From: Thermohalobaculum sp039805905
GTDB lineage: Bacteria > Pseudomonadota > Alphaproteobacteria > Rhodobacterales > Rhodobacteraceae
Assembly (NCBI GenBank): GCA_039805905.1
Contig: JBDIVM010000002.1
Span: 62,001 to 126,000, forward strand
Direction of reading: 5' to 3'
Length of the DNA: 64,000 nucleotides
Positions 38,493-47,737 of this stretch are shown here, one piece after another. Under the pieces are notes generated by a model, which was given only the letters and a program-made list of their open reading frames with translations, was not told the origin of the DNA and searched no databases. Numbering within the stretch: the stretch's first letter is position 1; each line of letters opens with the position of its first letter. A program made the translations under genes and the position numbers.

Positions 38493-41165
38493 ATGTACTT
38501 TCTGGGCGGTGTCCGCAGCGATGTGCGTAGCGTCATGGGAACACGGTGCGTCAGTGACGACGGTCTCGCCTTCGACCGGAGCGAGACCGAGCAGTCCATC
38601 CCGGACCGTTTCGCCCGGATTGTCGCCCGTTACCCGGATCGTCTGGCCGTAGCGGCAGGCGGGGCCTCGCTTGACTTCCGCGCTCTCGACGCGGCGAGCA
38701 ACGCCGTCGCGCACCGCATCCTCGGGCTCGCGGGCGAGGCGCCGGAGCCGGTGTGCCTGCTGGTCAGGCAGGGAATCGACCTGGTCACCGCCATCCTCGG
38801 CACCCTGAAGGCGGGCAAGATATACCTTGCCCTCGACCCGAGGCATCCGCGGCCCGAACTGGTGCACTTTGTCGAGCACAGCGGCGCCCGGCTGTTCCTC
38901 TGCGATGCCGCCAACGAGGCCGTTGCTTCCGATCTCGCGGTGCCGGGCCAGAGGGTCCTGAACCTGGCCTCGGCCGGCACGGCTGCATGCGGGGCGACCG
39001 CGCTGCCCGGACTCGCGCCTGATCGACCCGCATACATCTTCTACACGTCCGGATCGACGGGCACCCCGAAGGGTGTGGTCGATTGCCACCGGAACGTGCT
39101 GCACAACGTGATGCGCTATACGAACAACCTCGGGATCGCCCCGTCGGACAGGCTTTCGATGGTTCAGTCCTGCAGCTTCAGCGGCACGGTCTCGAGCCTG
39201 TTCGGCGCTCTGTTGAATGGCGCGGCGATATTTCCCTTCGACCTGCAGGGCCTGGGCATAGAGGCCATGGCGGCCTGGCTCGCCCGGGAACAGATCACGA
39301 TCTTCCATTCGGTCCCGACGATCTTCGAGCAGCTCTCCGCGGTCGTCCCGGCCCTGCCGCACCTGCGCCTGATCCGGCTGGAGGGTGACCGCTGCGAGCC
39401 GCGCCACCTGGCGCGCTTCGTCGAGCGGTTCGGCCCCGGCGCGATCGTCGTCAACGGTCTGGGCGCGACCGAGACCGGGATCGTCCGGCAGTTCTTCTTC
39501 CGGCACGGCGACGCGGTGCCAGCCGAGACGGTGCCCATTGGCTACCCGGTAACCGACATGGAGGTGCAGCTCCTCGGCGAGAGCGGACACGGCGTCGCCG
39601 ATGGCGACACGGGCGAGATCGCGGTTGCGAGCCGCTATCTGGCGACGGGGTACTGGCGCCGCCCGGACCTGACCGCCCGGGCGTTCAGGCCCGATCCGGT
39701 CGACCCGCAGCGCCGGGTCTACCGCACGGGCGATCTCGGCCGGATGCGGCCCGGCGGCTGTCTCGAGTATCTCGGAAGGAAGGACTTCCAGTCCAAGATA
39801 CGTGGCGTTCGGATTGACCTGCCGGAGATCGAGTCCTGCCTGAACCGTCAGCCGGGGATCGACCGGGCCCTGATCGCCGTGCGGGAGGACCGACCCGGAG
39901 CGCAGCAACTGGTCGCCTATCTCACCGTCGCGGCCGGCGCGGAACTTCGGGTATCGGTGCTCCGGAGCGCGCTTGCCCGGTCACTCCCGGCGATCATGGT
40001 GCCGGCGCGTTATGTCCTGGTCGAGGGGTTTCCGCTCGACAGGAACCGGAAGCTCGACCGACGGGCCCTTCCGCCGCCCGGGCGCGAGCGCCCGGAGATC
40101 GACACACCCTTTTCCGCGCCCCTGACCGACCGGCAGCGTGCGATCGCTTCCTGCTTCCAGGACGTGCTCGGGCTGGATAGCGTGGGGCTGAATGACGACT
40201 TCTTCGAACTTGGCGGCGACTCTCTCCTGGCGACCGAACTCCTGCTCCTGATCGACGACCGCCTGGACATCCCCTGTCCTTCCGACTTCCTCTACGCCTC
40301 GCCGACGGTGGCGGGACTGGACCGCGCGTTCGATGCTGCGGCTCGCGCCGGTGATCTTGTGGCGCTTCAGCCGGAAGGGAGCGGGCCGGCGCTGTTCTGT
40401 CTCCATGGCACCTCGGGTTATGTCCTGGAATACCGGGAACTGGCGCGCACCCTGGGGCCGGACCTGCCTGTCTACGGGATCCAGAACCGCGAGGTCATGG
40501 TTTCGGGCCGAGGGCACCTTCCGCCCGGCGTCGAGGCCATGGCCGCCGCGGCGGCGACCGAGATCCGGCGCGCGCAGCCGGAAGGGCCCTATCATCTCTG
40601 CGGCAGCTGCTTTGGCGGCGTGGTTGCGATCGAGACCGCCCGGAGGCTCCGGCGCATGGGATGCGAGGTCGGCTCTGTCGGCCTGATCGACACTGCCTTT
40701 CCCAAGGGGACGCTCCGTGCGTACCGACCCTTGAAGCCGATGCGCGAATACGGGAAGCAACTGGTGCGGCTACCCGCCCGGCAGAGCATCGGTGTGGCCG
40801 TCGCTCGCTTTCGAACCTACCTCGCGCGCATCGGACGGCGCGGCTGGAAGCACCTGCGCTTCGTTGCGAGCCGGCATGGTCGGCCACTGGGGTTTGAACA
40901 CCTCGCATTGCCCGATCGGGAGGCGCGGTATTTTGCCCGGGCACAGTTCCGGCTGCGGCCCTATGACGGTCCGGTGACCCTCTTCTCTGCCGGTCTGCCC
41001 GATGACCGGGCCGAGTGGCAGAGAGCGGTGGATCGTCTGCACGTGGTCGAGATGGGCGGGGTCCTGCCCTCGGAGCGGCGGCCTCATCTTGTCAGCGAAC
41101 CTTATGTCCGTGACCTTGCACGCCGGTTGCGCGCGGCGTTGGATGCCGAACGGGCCCAGGACTGA
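38493..41165 (+). CDS. Stand-alone NRPS-like enzyme: adenylation, carrier protein, thioesterase
   Basis: About 890 residues with three domains in order. The adenylation domain spans about 20-530 with YTSGSTGTPKGVV near 180 and YRTGDLGRM. A carrier domain has the phosphopantetheine site LGGDSLLAT (Ser near 573). A type I thioesterase spans about 620-885. Two oddities: the A4 core reads SFSGTVSSLFGALLNG where amino-acid-activating domains have FDXS, so the Asp that holds the alpha-amino group is replaced by Ser. And the thioesterase nucleophile motif is GSCFGG, with Cys706 in place of Ser. There is no condensation domain. The acid activated and the product are unknown. The start (38493 or 38535) is uncertain. 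Confidence 0.85.
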   Translation: MYFLGGVRSDVRSVMGTRCVSDDGLAFDRSETEQSIPDRFARIVARYPDRLAVAAGGASLDFRALDAASNAVAHRILGLAGEAPEPVCLLVRQGIDLVTAILGTLKAGKIYLALDPRHPRPELVHFVEHSGARLFLCDAANEAVASDLAVPGQRVLNLASAGTAACGATALPGLAPDRPAYIFYTSGSTGTPKGVVDCHRNVLHNVMRYTNNLGIAPSDRLSMVQSCSFSGTVSSLFGALLNGAAIFPFDLQGLGIEAMAAWLAREQITIFHSVPTIFEQLSAVVPALPHLRLIRLEGDRCEPRHLARFVERFGPGAIVVNGLGATETGIVRQFFFRHGDAVPAETVPIGYPVTDMEVQLLGESGHGVADGDTGEIAVASRYLATGYWRRPDLTARAFRPDPVDPQRRVYRTGDLGRMRPGGCLEYLGRKDFQSKIRGVRIDLPEIESCLNRQPGIDRALIAVREDRPGAQQLVAYLTVAAGAELRVSVLRSALARSLPAIMVPARYVLVEGFPLDRNRKLDRRALPPPGRERPEIDTPFSAPLTDRQRAIASCFQDVLGLDSVGLNDDFFELGGDSLLATELLLLIDDRLDIPCPSDFLYASPTVAGLDRAFDAAARAGDLVALQPEGSGPALFCLHGTSGYVLEYRELARTLGPDLPVYGIQNREVMVSGRGHLPPGVEAMAAAAATEIRRAQPEGPYHLCGSCFGGVVAIETARRLRRMGCEVGSVGLIDTAFPKGTLRAYRPLKPMREYGKQLVRLPARQSIGVAVARFRTYLARIGRRGWKHLRFVASRHGRPLGFEHLALPDREARYFARAQFRLRPYDGPVTLFSAGLPDDRAEWQRAVDRLHVVEMGGVLPSERRPHLVSEPYVRDLARRLRAALDAERAQD

Positions 41166-41236
41166 AGGCTGCCTGCCCCTTGTCCCGCGCTGCCGGAGCC
41201 CGGTCGTCAGTCTGCGTCGTCGCCGTCCTCGCGGCC

Positions 41237-41668
41237 CTATCCCGGATCGGCCACGAATCCTGCGGCCTCGATCGCGGCCACCGCGGCAATCTCGTCATTG
41301 TCCGACGTGTCGCCGCTGATCCCGACGGCACCGATGATCGCGCCCCTGCGGTCGCGCACCAGCACGCCGCCCGGCACCGGGATCATGCCGTCGGCAAAGA
41401 TGCGGCCGGCGGCGAGCAGGAAATAGGCCTGCTTCTCTGCCCGCTCATAGAGCGCGCGGGAGCCCAGCCCCATCTTGAGCGCTCCGCTGGCCTTGCCGCG
41501 CGCGATCTCGAAGCGGCCGTTCGAGGCGCCGTCCTCGCGCTCGAAGGCCTTCAGATGCCCGCCCGCGTCCAGCACGCAGACCGAGAGCGGCTTCATGCCC
41601 GCCTCGCGGCCCCGGGCAAGCGCCTTCGTGACAATGCTGCGCGCCTTGCGCAGGGTAATCTCGGTCAT
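41237..41668 (-). CDS. GlcG/HbpS family (DUF336) heme-binding-like protein
   Basis: A 143-residue protein of the GlcG/HbpS family: LSVCVLDAGGHLKAFEREDG, FADGMIPVPGGVLVRDRRG and GAVGISGDTSDNDEIAA are the family's three conserved blocks. Members bind haem or small molecules, and some have become catalytic; a precise role cannot be given. GAGGGAGAG precedes the ATG at 41668. It is convergent with the NRPS-like gene, 71 bases apart. Confidence 0.9.
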   Translation of the reverse strand: MTEITLRKARSIVTKALARGREAGMKPLSVCVLDAGGHLKAFEREDGASNGRFEIARGKASGALKMGLGSRALYERAEKQAYFLLAAGRIFADGMIPVPGGVLVRDRRGAIIGAVGISGDTSDNDEIAAVAAIEAAGFVADPG

Positions 41669-42034
41669 GACCGGCTCTCCCTCTTTGCTGCCGACGGCCC
41701 ATGCGCGGCGGTGGTGCGGATCGCGCGCCGATCTCCGGGCGGTTCCGGCAGCTTGCCGGCCCTTTCTACCACCACGTGATCGGCGCGTGCGAAATTCTCC
41801 TTGCTGCGGAGGGTTCCCATGGATTCTCGATCGGCGCGATTCCCCCGCCCGGGAATGCCGCGCAGGCGATGGAGCCGGGCACCGATGCGCGGCTGCCCGG
41901 CCCAAGGCAGCGGAGCGACCGGGTCCCGCCGCGTCGCCGCCGTCCCGCTTTCTGGTCACGAGAACGGCGGCACCCGCACCGTCCGGGACAACTTGCAGCG
42001 GCCATCATCCGCCACGGGGCCCGGAGGCGGCCGT
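41669..42034. other. Gene-free stretch between DUF336 gene and dksA
   Basis: About 366 bases with no convincing gene on either strand. The open frames that cross it overlap dksA out of frame and match no family. It should contain the DUF336 promoter and the 3' end of the dksA transcript; no clear terminator was seen. Confidence 0.6.
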
Positions 42035-42457
42035 TCAGGTGTCGCGATGCACCTTCTCGCGCCGCTCGTGCCGCTCCTGCGCGGCGAGCGAGAGGGTCGC
42101 GATCGGCCGCGCGTCCAGCCGCTGCAGCGAGATCGGCTCGCCGGTTTCCTCGCAATATCCATAGGTTCCGTCCTCGATCCGGCGCAGCGCGGCGTCGATC
42201 TTGGCGATCAGCTTGCGCTGGCGATCACGGGTACGCAACTCGAGCGCCCGGTCGGTCTCGGCCGAGGCGCGGTCTGCGAGATCGGGGATGTTCTGGGTCT
42301 CTTCCTGCATGTGAACGAGGGTTTCACGGCTCTCGTTCAGGATCGAGTCCTTCCAGGCGATGAGCTTGTGCCGGAAATACTCCTTCTGCCGCTCGCACAT
42401 GAACGGCTCGTTGTCAGTGGGCTTGTACTCGGCGTCGACAGGGACTTCGATGTTCAT
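42035..42457 (-). CDS. dksA: RNA polymerase-binding transcription factor DksA
   Basis: A 140-residue DksA/TraR protein that works with ppGpp on RNA polymerase. The coiled-coil segment (about 33-95) carries the tip acidic residues in IPDLADRASAETDRALELR. The C-terminal finger keeps only one cysteine: Cys102, Thr105, Ser123 and Ala126 stand where E. coli has four Cys, so it cannot bind zinc in the classic way. One-Cys DksA proteins are known from Rhodobacter. The ATG at 42457 matches the family start; a GTG ten codons upstream (42487) is an alternative. A sigma-70-type promoter lies about 60 bases upstream. Confidence 0.93.
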   Translation of the reverse strand: MNIEVPVDAEYKPTDNEPFMCERQKEYFRHKLIAWKDSILNESRETLVHMQEETQNIPDLADRASAETDRALELRTRDRQRKLIAKIDAALRRIEDGTYGYCEETGEPISLQRLDARPIATLSLAAQERHERREKVHRDT

Positions 42458-42514
42458 CTTCGATACCGCGACCACGCTCCGCTCCACAACTTTTTCACTG
42501 CTCGAGTTGGCGCC

Positions 42515-42543
42515 TCTATAGATAAACCGCGCCGGATTGTCAC
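42515..42543 (-). promoter_or_regulatory. Sigma-70-type promoter of dksA
   Basis: Minus strand: GTGACA (42543-42538) and TATAGA (42520-42515) are separated by exactly 17 bases, matching the -35 and -10 consensus at five and four of six positions. The implied start near 42508 gives a leader of about 50 bases to the ATG. Confidence 0.6.
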
Positions 42544-42628
42544 GCCTTAAAAAGCGTTCAGGACTGCGCTATATCCCTCGGCCACAAAAGGATTCTCGTT
42601 GACAGGCACGTAGCCGCAAGGGGGCAGG

Positions 42629-43471
<843 letters not shown>

Positions 43472-43607
43472 GGCCCGCCGCCGCGCGCCACGGATCGCAG
43501 CCCACCCGGATCTGAAGGCGGTTGAGCCCGACGGATTGCCCGCCTATTGTCCTGCGCACGGGAGATGCGCGTGAAGGCGGTGCAGCGGGCTGGGGGCCGG
43601 TTTCCGG

Positions 43608-44513
43608 GTGTTCGTTGAAGCGCTCCTCACCGCGGTGCTGCCGGTCTTCGCCGTGCCGGCGCTCGGCTTTGCCATGGGGCGGGGCGGGACGTTCGACCGC
43701 GACTCGGCCGAGGCGGTCAACCGCTTCGTGTTCCTGCTCGCGGTCCCGGCCGTCACCTTCTATCTGATCGTCCAGGCCGACCTCTCGGCCTTCGACTGGC
43801 CGGCCGTGTTGGCCTATCTCGGGGTCGAGCTCGCCATCTACGCCTCGGTCGCGCTGGCGGTGCGTCACCTCGCGGGGCTCGGTCCGCGGGAGTCGGTGCT
43901 CCTCGGCATGACCGCCTGCTTCTCGAACACGGTGTTCTTCGTCCACCCGATCGCAAGCGCGCTCCACGGTGCGGACGCGGCACTGCCGGTGGTGGCCGTG
44001 ATCACCGTCGACTCGGTCCTGGTGTTCACCGGCACGGTCGTCGCGATGGACGTGGCCTCGCACCGCGCGGGCGGCATCGGCAAGGTCGTCAGGATGGTCG
44101 TCCGCAACCCGCTGGTGGTCTCGCTGGTCCTCGGTGCCGTGATCGCGGCCGGCCGGATCCCCATGCATGAGGGCATCGTCACCTTCGTGCGCTTCGTCGG
44201 CGGAGCGGCGGCGCCGGCCTCGCTGTTCGCGCTCGGCGTGATCATGAGCGCGGTGCCGCTGGCGCGCTATGGCGGCACCTCGCTGACGGTGGCGCTCGTC
44301 AAGGTCGCCGTCATGCCGATGGCGGTGCTCGCCGTGCTCGGGGCGCTTGGCGGCGACGGCTGGAGCGATACGCTGGTGCTGATCGCCGCCGGCCCCTGCG
44401 GCGCGATGCCTTTCGTCATCGCGCTGCGCTACGGGGTGGCGACGGACCGGATCGCGGCCGCTATTGTGGTCTCGACGGTTATCTCTACCATCACCACCGC
44501 TGCCCTTGCCTGA
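43608..44513 (+). CDS. AEC family (auxin efflux carrier-type) transporter
   Basis: A 301-residue membrane protein with about ten helices, arranged as two halves of five as in the AEC/BART superfamily. Typical stretches are AVPALGFAMGRGG, the kinked helix CFSNTVFFVHPIA and the late GPCGAMPFVIALRYGV. Homologues export or import small organic anions such as malate or malonate. The start is a GTG. The gene lies between moxR and its probable VWA partner. Confidence 0.88.
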   Translation: MFVEALLTAVLPVFAVPALGFAMGRGGTFDRDSAEAVNRFVFLLAVPAVTFYLIVQADLSAFDWPAVLAYLGVELAIYASVALAVRHLAGLGPRESVLLGMTACFSNTVFFVHPIASALHGADAALPVVAVITVDSVLVFTGTVVAMDVASHRAGGIGKVVRMVVRNPLVVSLVLGAVIAAGRIPMHEGIVTFVRFVGGAAAPASLFALGVIMSAVPLARYGGTSLTVALVKVAVMPMAVLAVLGALGGDGWSDTLVLIAAGPCGAMPFVIALRYGVATDRIAAAIVVSTVISTITTAALA

Positions 44514-44528
44514 TCCGGAGTGTCCCGC

Positions 44529-44975
44529 ATGAGCCAGCCGACCACCGTCCGCCCCGTGCGCGCCGCCGACGAAGCCCAGTGGCGCCGGCTCTGGACAGCC
44601 TATCTCGAATTCTACAGGACATCCGTGCCCGAGGAGGTCTACCGCACCACCTTCGCGCGGCTGCTTGGCGGCGATCCGCAGGATTTTCACGGGCTCGTGG
44701 CCGAGCAGGGCGGCCGGGTGATCGGACTGACCCACTACCTCTTCCACCGGCACTGCTGGCGGATCGAGAACGTCGTCTACCTGCAGGACCTCTATGTCGA
44801 TCCGGAGGTGCGCGGCACCGGGGCCGGGCGGGCGCTGATCGAGGCGGTCTATGCGGCGGCGGACGCGGCCGGCTGCCCCTCGGTCTACTGGCTGACACAG
44901 GACTTCAACACCACCGCACGCCGGCTGTACGACCGCATCGCGAAGGTGACGCCCTTCATCAGGTATCAGCGTTGA
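44529..44975 (+). CDS. GNAT family N-acetyltransferase
   Basis: A 148-residue GNAT. The acetyl-CoA-binding motif A is LYVDPEVRGTGAGRALIEAV, preceded by the strand ENVVYLQDL and followed by VYWLTQDFNTTARRLYDR, characteristic of a small GNAT group in Proteobacteria. The ATG at 44529 follows CCGGAG; a GTG nine bases earlier is possible. The stop overlaps the TTG start of the DUF2927 lipoprotein gene by four bases. Confidence 0.88.
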   Translation: MSQPTTVRPVRAADEAQWRRLWTAYLEFYRTSVPEEVYRTTFARLLGGDPQDFHGLVAEQGGRVIGLTHYLFHRHCWRIENVVYLQDLYVDPEVRGTGAGRALIEAVYAAADAAGCPSVYWLTQDFNTTARRLYDRIAKVTPFIRYQR

Positions 44976-46324
44976 CGGGCTTTGGCCGATGTCTCGCGGC
45001 CCTGCTGGCGGTGGCCCTCGCAGCCGGCTGCGAGGGCCCTGGCGGCGACCCCGCAGCGCCGGTAGCAGGCGGCCCGAAACCGGCATTCCCGGTTCTGGGC
45101 GCAGCGCTGCCGGCGGGGCACACCGCCTATGACAACGCCAGCCTGGCGCGGGTCTTCGCGAGCCTCGCCTTCGACATGGAATGGGGCGACCGGCGCGAGG
45201 GGCTGGTGCGCTACGAGGCGCCGGTCGCGGTCGGGCTCGACGGAGACTGGCCGGCGCCCCAGGTGGCATTCCTGCGCGACTATCTGGCGACCATGGCGCA
45301 TCAGGCGGGGATCGTGATCGGCCTCGCCGACGGGCCGGCGAACCTCCATGTCCGCCTCGTCCCGGGCAGCCGGTTCGAGCGGCTCTTGCCGACCGCCTAT
45401 TGCGTAGTCGCCCAGGGCGACGTGGCCTGGCAGGACTTCGCCCTCAAGCCGTCGGATTTCGGCGGAACGGCCCTCGCGCGGGCACGGCGGATCGACCAGA
45501 TGACCATCTTCATCCCGGATCATGCCCCGCCCTACATGGTGCGCAACTGCCTTCTGGAGGAAATCCCCCAGGCCCTGGGACTTGCCAACGACCTCTACGG
45601 GCTCGGCTCGTCGATCTTCAATGACGACGCGGCGCATCTCTGGCCGACCAAGCTCGACTACCTGATGCTGCGGGTGCTCTACGATCCGGCGCTGGCGACC
45701 GGCATGAGCCGGCGCCGCGCCGAGGCCGAGGCCGGGGCCGTGCTTGCGCGGGTCAATCCTGCCGGGAACGGTGCACCGTCCCTGCCGGCACTGCAGCAGC
45801 GCGCGCTCGGCGACTGGCCGGACCTGATGCGGCAGGTGTTCTCGCGCGACGCCACGCCCGCCAGGCAGAAGCAGGATGCCAGGCGCGCGCTCGACCTTAT
45901 CGAGACCATGGCACCGCAGTCGGCACAGCATTGCCATACCCTGGTCACCGCGGGCCGGGTCTTCTCGTCGGAGGATCCGGTCCGCGCGCTGGCGCTGTTC
46001 GACGAGGCCCGGCGGGTCTGCGATGCGGCGCATGGTGTGTCCGACATCCGGCATGCGCGCATCGATCTGGAGTCGTCCTGCGCACTGGCGCGGCTTGGCC
46101 GGAACGCCGAGGTTCCCGTGCTTGCCGAACGGGTCTGGCCCGTGTTGGCGGCGCATGGGCAGGACGAGCGTCTGGCGGCGCTCTACACGATCGAGGCGGA
46201 TGCTCTGGCCGGCTCCGAGTCCGGCAGTGCCCGGGCGGAGAGCACCGGCCGCCTCGCCAGGGCCTGGAGCGCCTATGCCCTCGGTGACGGGCGGCGCGCG
46301 GCCGATTGCCGGCAAAAGGGCTGA
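44972..46324 (+). CDS. DUF2927 lipoprotein
   Basis: A 450-residue protein exported as a lipoprotein: LLAVALAAGC is a lipobox with Cys20. The N-terminal half matches DUF2927: FLRDYLATMAHQAGI, then the conserved MVRNCLLEEIPQALGLANDL and IFNDDAAHLWPTKLDYLML. The C-terminal 180 residues look helical, with repeat-like spacing (SSEDPVRALALFDEARRVC), perhaps TPR-type, and no assigned domain. It starts with TTG overlapping the GNAT stop. Function is unknown; secreted DUF2927 proteins are frequent in Rhodobacterales. Confidence 0.82.
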   Translation: MTGFGRCLAALLAVALAAGCEGPGGDPAAPVAGGPKPAFPVLGAALPAGHTAYDNASLARVFASLAFDMEWGDRREGLVRYEAPVAVGLDGDWPAPQVAFLRDYLATMAHQAGIVIGLADGPANLHVRLVPGSRFERLLPTAYCVVAQGDVAWQDFALKPSDFGGTALARARRIDQMTIFIPDHAPPYMVRNCLLEEIPQALGLANDLYGLGSSIFNDDAAHLWPTKLDYLMLRVLYDPALATGMSRRRAEAEAGAVLARVNPAGNGAPSLPALQQRALGDWPDLMRQVFSRDATPARQKQDARRALDLIETMAPQSAQHCHTLVTAGRVFSSEDPVRALALFDEARRVCDAAHGVSDIRHARIDLESSCALARLGRNAEVPVLAERVWPVLAAHGQDERLAALYTIEADALAGSESGSARAESTGRLARAWSAYALGDGRRAADCRQKG

Positions 46325-46335
46325 GGAGTACGGAA

Positions 46336-46512
46336 ATGCTGGTTGCGATCGCCTTCACCCTGGGATGCGCTGTCGGCTGGGTCCGCGCCACACGCCGCGG
46401 CGGCGGGCTGGCGCACCGCCTGCAATACGCCGCGGCGCACGGCATCCCGGCAGCACTGATCGTGCTGGCGCTGGGTGTGCTCGCGGTCAGGATGGGCTGG
46501 TGGGGCGGCTGA
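46336..46512 (+). CDS. Small membrane protein (58 aa)
   Basis: Fifty-eight residues with two hydrophobic segments: MLVAIAFTLGCAVGW (1-15) and IPAALIVLALGVLAV (about 37-51), joined by a basic loop (RATRRGGG). GAGG-AGT-ACGG before the ATG serves as ribosome binding site. It fits tightly between the DUF2927 and VWA genes, on the same strand. No family recognised with certainty. Confidence 0.7.
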   Translation: MLVAIAFTLGCAVGWVRATRRGGGLAHRLQYAAAHGIPAALIVLALGVLAVRMGWWGG

Positions 46513-46522
46513 GGGCAGCGCG

Positions 46523-47707
46523 ATGTTCCTCAAGCTCTTCTTCGGACTGAAGGCAGCCAAGGTTCCGGTCTCGCTGCGCGAGCATCTGACGCTGATCGCG
46601 GCGATGGATGCGGGGCTCGTGATCTACGACGTCGACGGATTCTACTACCTCGCCCGCGCGGCGCTGGTGAAGGACGAGCGCCATCTCGACCGTTTCGACC
46701 GGGTCTTCGCCGAGGTGTTCAGGGGGATCGAGCGGACCGAGGGCGGCGAGGGGGTCGAGGCCGTCTCGCTGCCCGGGGAGTGGCTCAGGAAGCTCGCCGA
46801 GAAGCACCTGACCGACGAGGAGAAGGCGCTGGTCGAATCCCTCGGCGGCTGGGAGAAGCTGATGGAGACGCTGCGGCAGCGTCTCGATGAGCAGAAGGGC
46901 CGCCATCAGGGCGGCTCGAAATGGATCGGCACTGCCGGCACCTCGCCCTTCGGCGCCTACGGCTACAACCCCGAGGGCGTCCGCATCGGCCAGCACGAGA
47001 GCCGCAATCGCCGCGCGGTGAAGGTGTGGGACAGGCGACAGTTCCGGAACCTCGACGACACGGTGGAACTGGGCACGCGCAACATCAAGGTGGCGCTGAA
47101 GCGGCTGCGGCGCTGGGCGCGCGAGGGGGCGGCCGAGGAGCTCGACCTCGACGGCACCATCCGCAGGACCGCCGAGCAGGGCTGGCTCGACGTGCAGATG
47201 CGGCCCGAGCGGCACAATGCGGTGAAGGTGCTGATGCTGTTCGACATCGGCGGCTCGATGGATGACCACGTGAAGGTCGCGGCGGAGCTGTTCTCGGCCG
47301 CGCGCAGCGAGTTCAAGCACCTGGAATACTACTACTTCCACAACTGCCTCTACGAGGGGCTGTGGCGCGACAACCGGCGGCGCTGGGACCAGCAGACGCC
47401 GACCTGGGACGTGATCCACACCTACGGGCCGGACTGGAAGCTGGTGATCGTCGGCGATGCCGCGATGAGCCCCTACGAGATCCTCTACCCCGGCGGGGCC
47501 AACGAGCACTGGAACGCCGAGCCGGGCGAGCTGTGGCTGCGCCGCGCGCTGCTGAAATGGCCGCACGCCGCCTGGATCAACCCGGTGTCCGAGGCGCAGT
47601 GGCGCTACACCCAGTCGATCGGCATGATCCGCGGGATCATGGGCGGCCGGATGTTTCCGATGACGCTGGCGGGACTCGATGCGGCGACACGGGAGTTGAG
47701 CCGGTAG
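46523..47707 (+). CDS. VWA domain-containing protein (CoxE-like)
   Basis: A 394-residue protein of the CoxE-like VWA group. A helical N-terminal part (LREHLTLIAAMDAGL, FYYLARAALVKDERHLDRFD) is followed by a metal-ion-dependent adhesion site near residue 241 written DIGGSMDDH; the family form has Gly where the classic motif has Ser. Later come YYYFHNCLYEGLW and KLVIVGDAAMSPYEIL. It is the usual partner of the MoxR ATPase (42629), together thought to mature or regulate a target complex. Four genes separate the pair here. Confidence 0.9.
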   Translation: MFLKLFFGLKAAKVPVSLREHLTLIAAMDAGLVIYDVDGFYYLARAALVKDERHLDRFDRVFAEVFRGIERTEGGEGVEAVSLPGEWLRKLAEKHLTDEEKALVESLGGWEKLMETLRQRLDEQKGRHQGGSKWIGTAGTSPFGAYGYNPEGVRIGQHESRNRRAVKVWDRRQFRNLDDTVELGTRNIKVALKRLRRWAREGAAEELDLDGTIRRTAEQGWLDVQMRPERHNAVKVLMLFDIGGSMDDHVKVAAELFSAARSEFKHLEYYYFHNCLYEGLWRDNRRRWDQQTPTWDVIHTYGPDWKLVIVGDAAMSPYEILYPGGANEHWNAEPGELWLRRALLKWPHAAWINPVSEAQWRYTQSIGMIRGIMGGRMFPMTLAGLDAATRELSR

Positions 47708-47737
47708 ACCGGCCCGCCACGCGCTGCGCGATTCGCG

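Noticed and set aside
41701..42550. Plus-strand open frames across the gap before dksA
   Set aside because: They overlap dksA antisense, have no recognisable motif, and show shadow-type composition.
42599..42604. TTGACA before moxR as a -35 element
   Set aside because: A -10 at the proper distance would fall at the ribosome binding site and start codon, and no TATAAT-like sequence is there.
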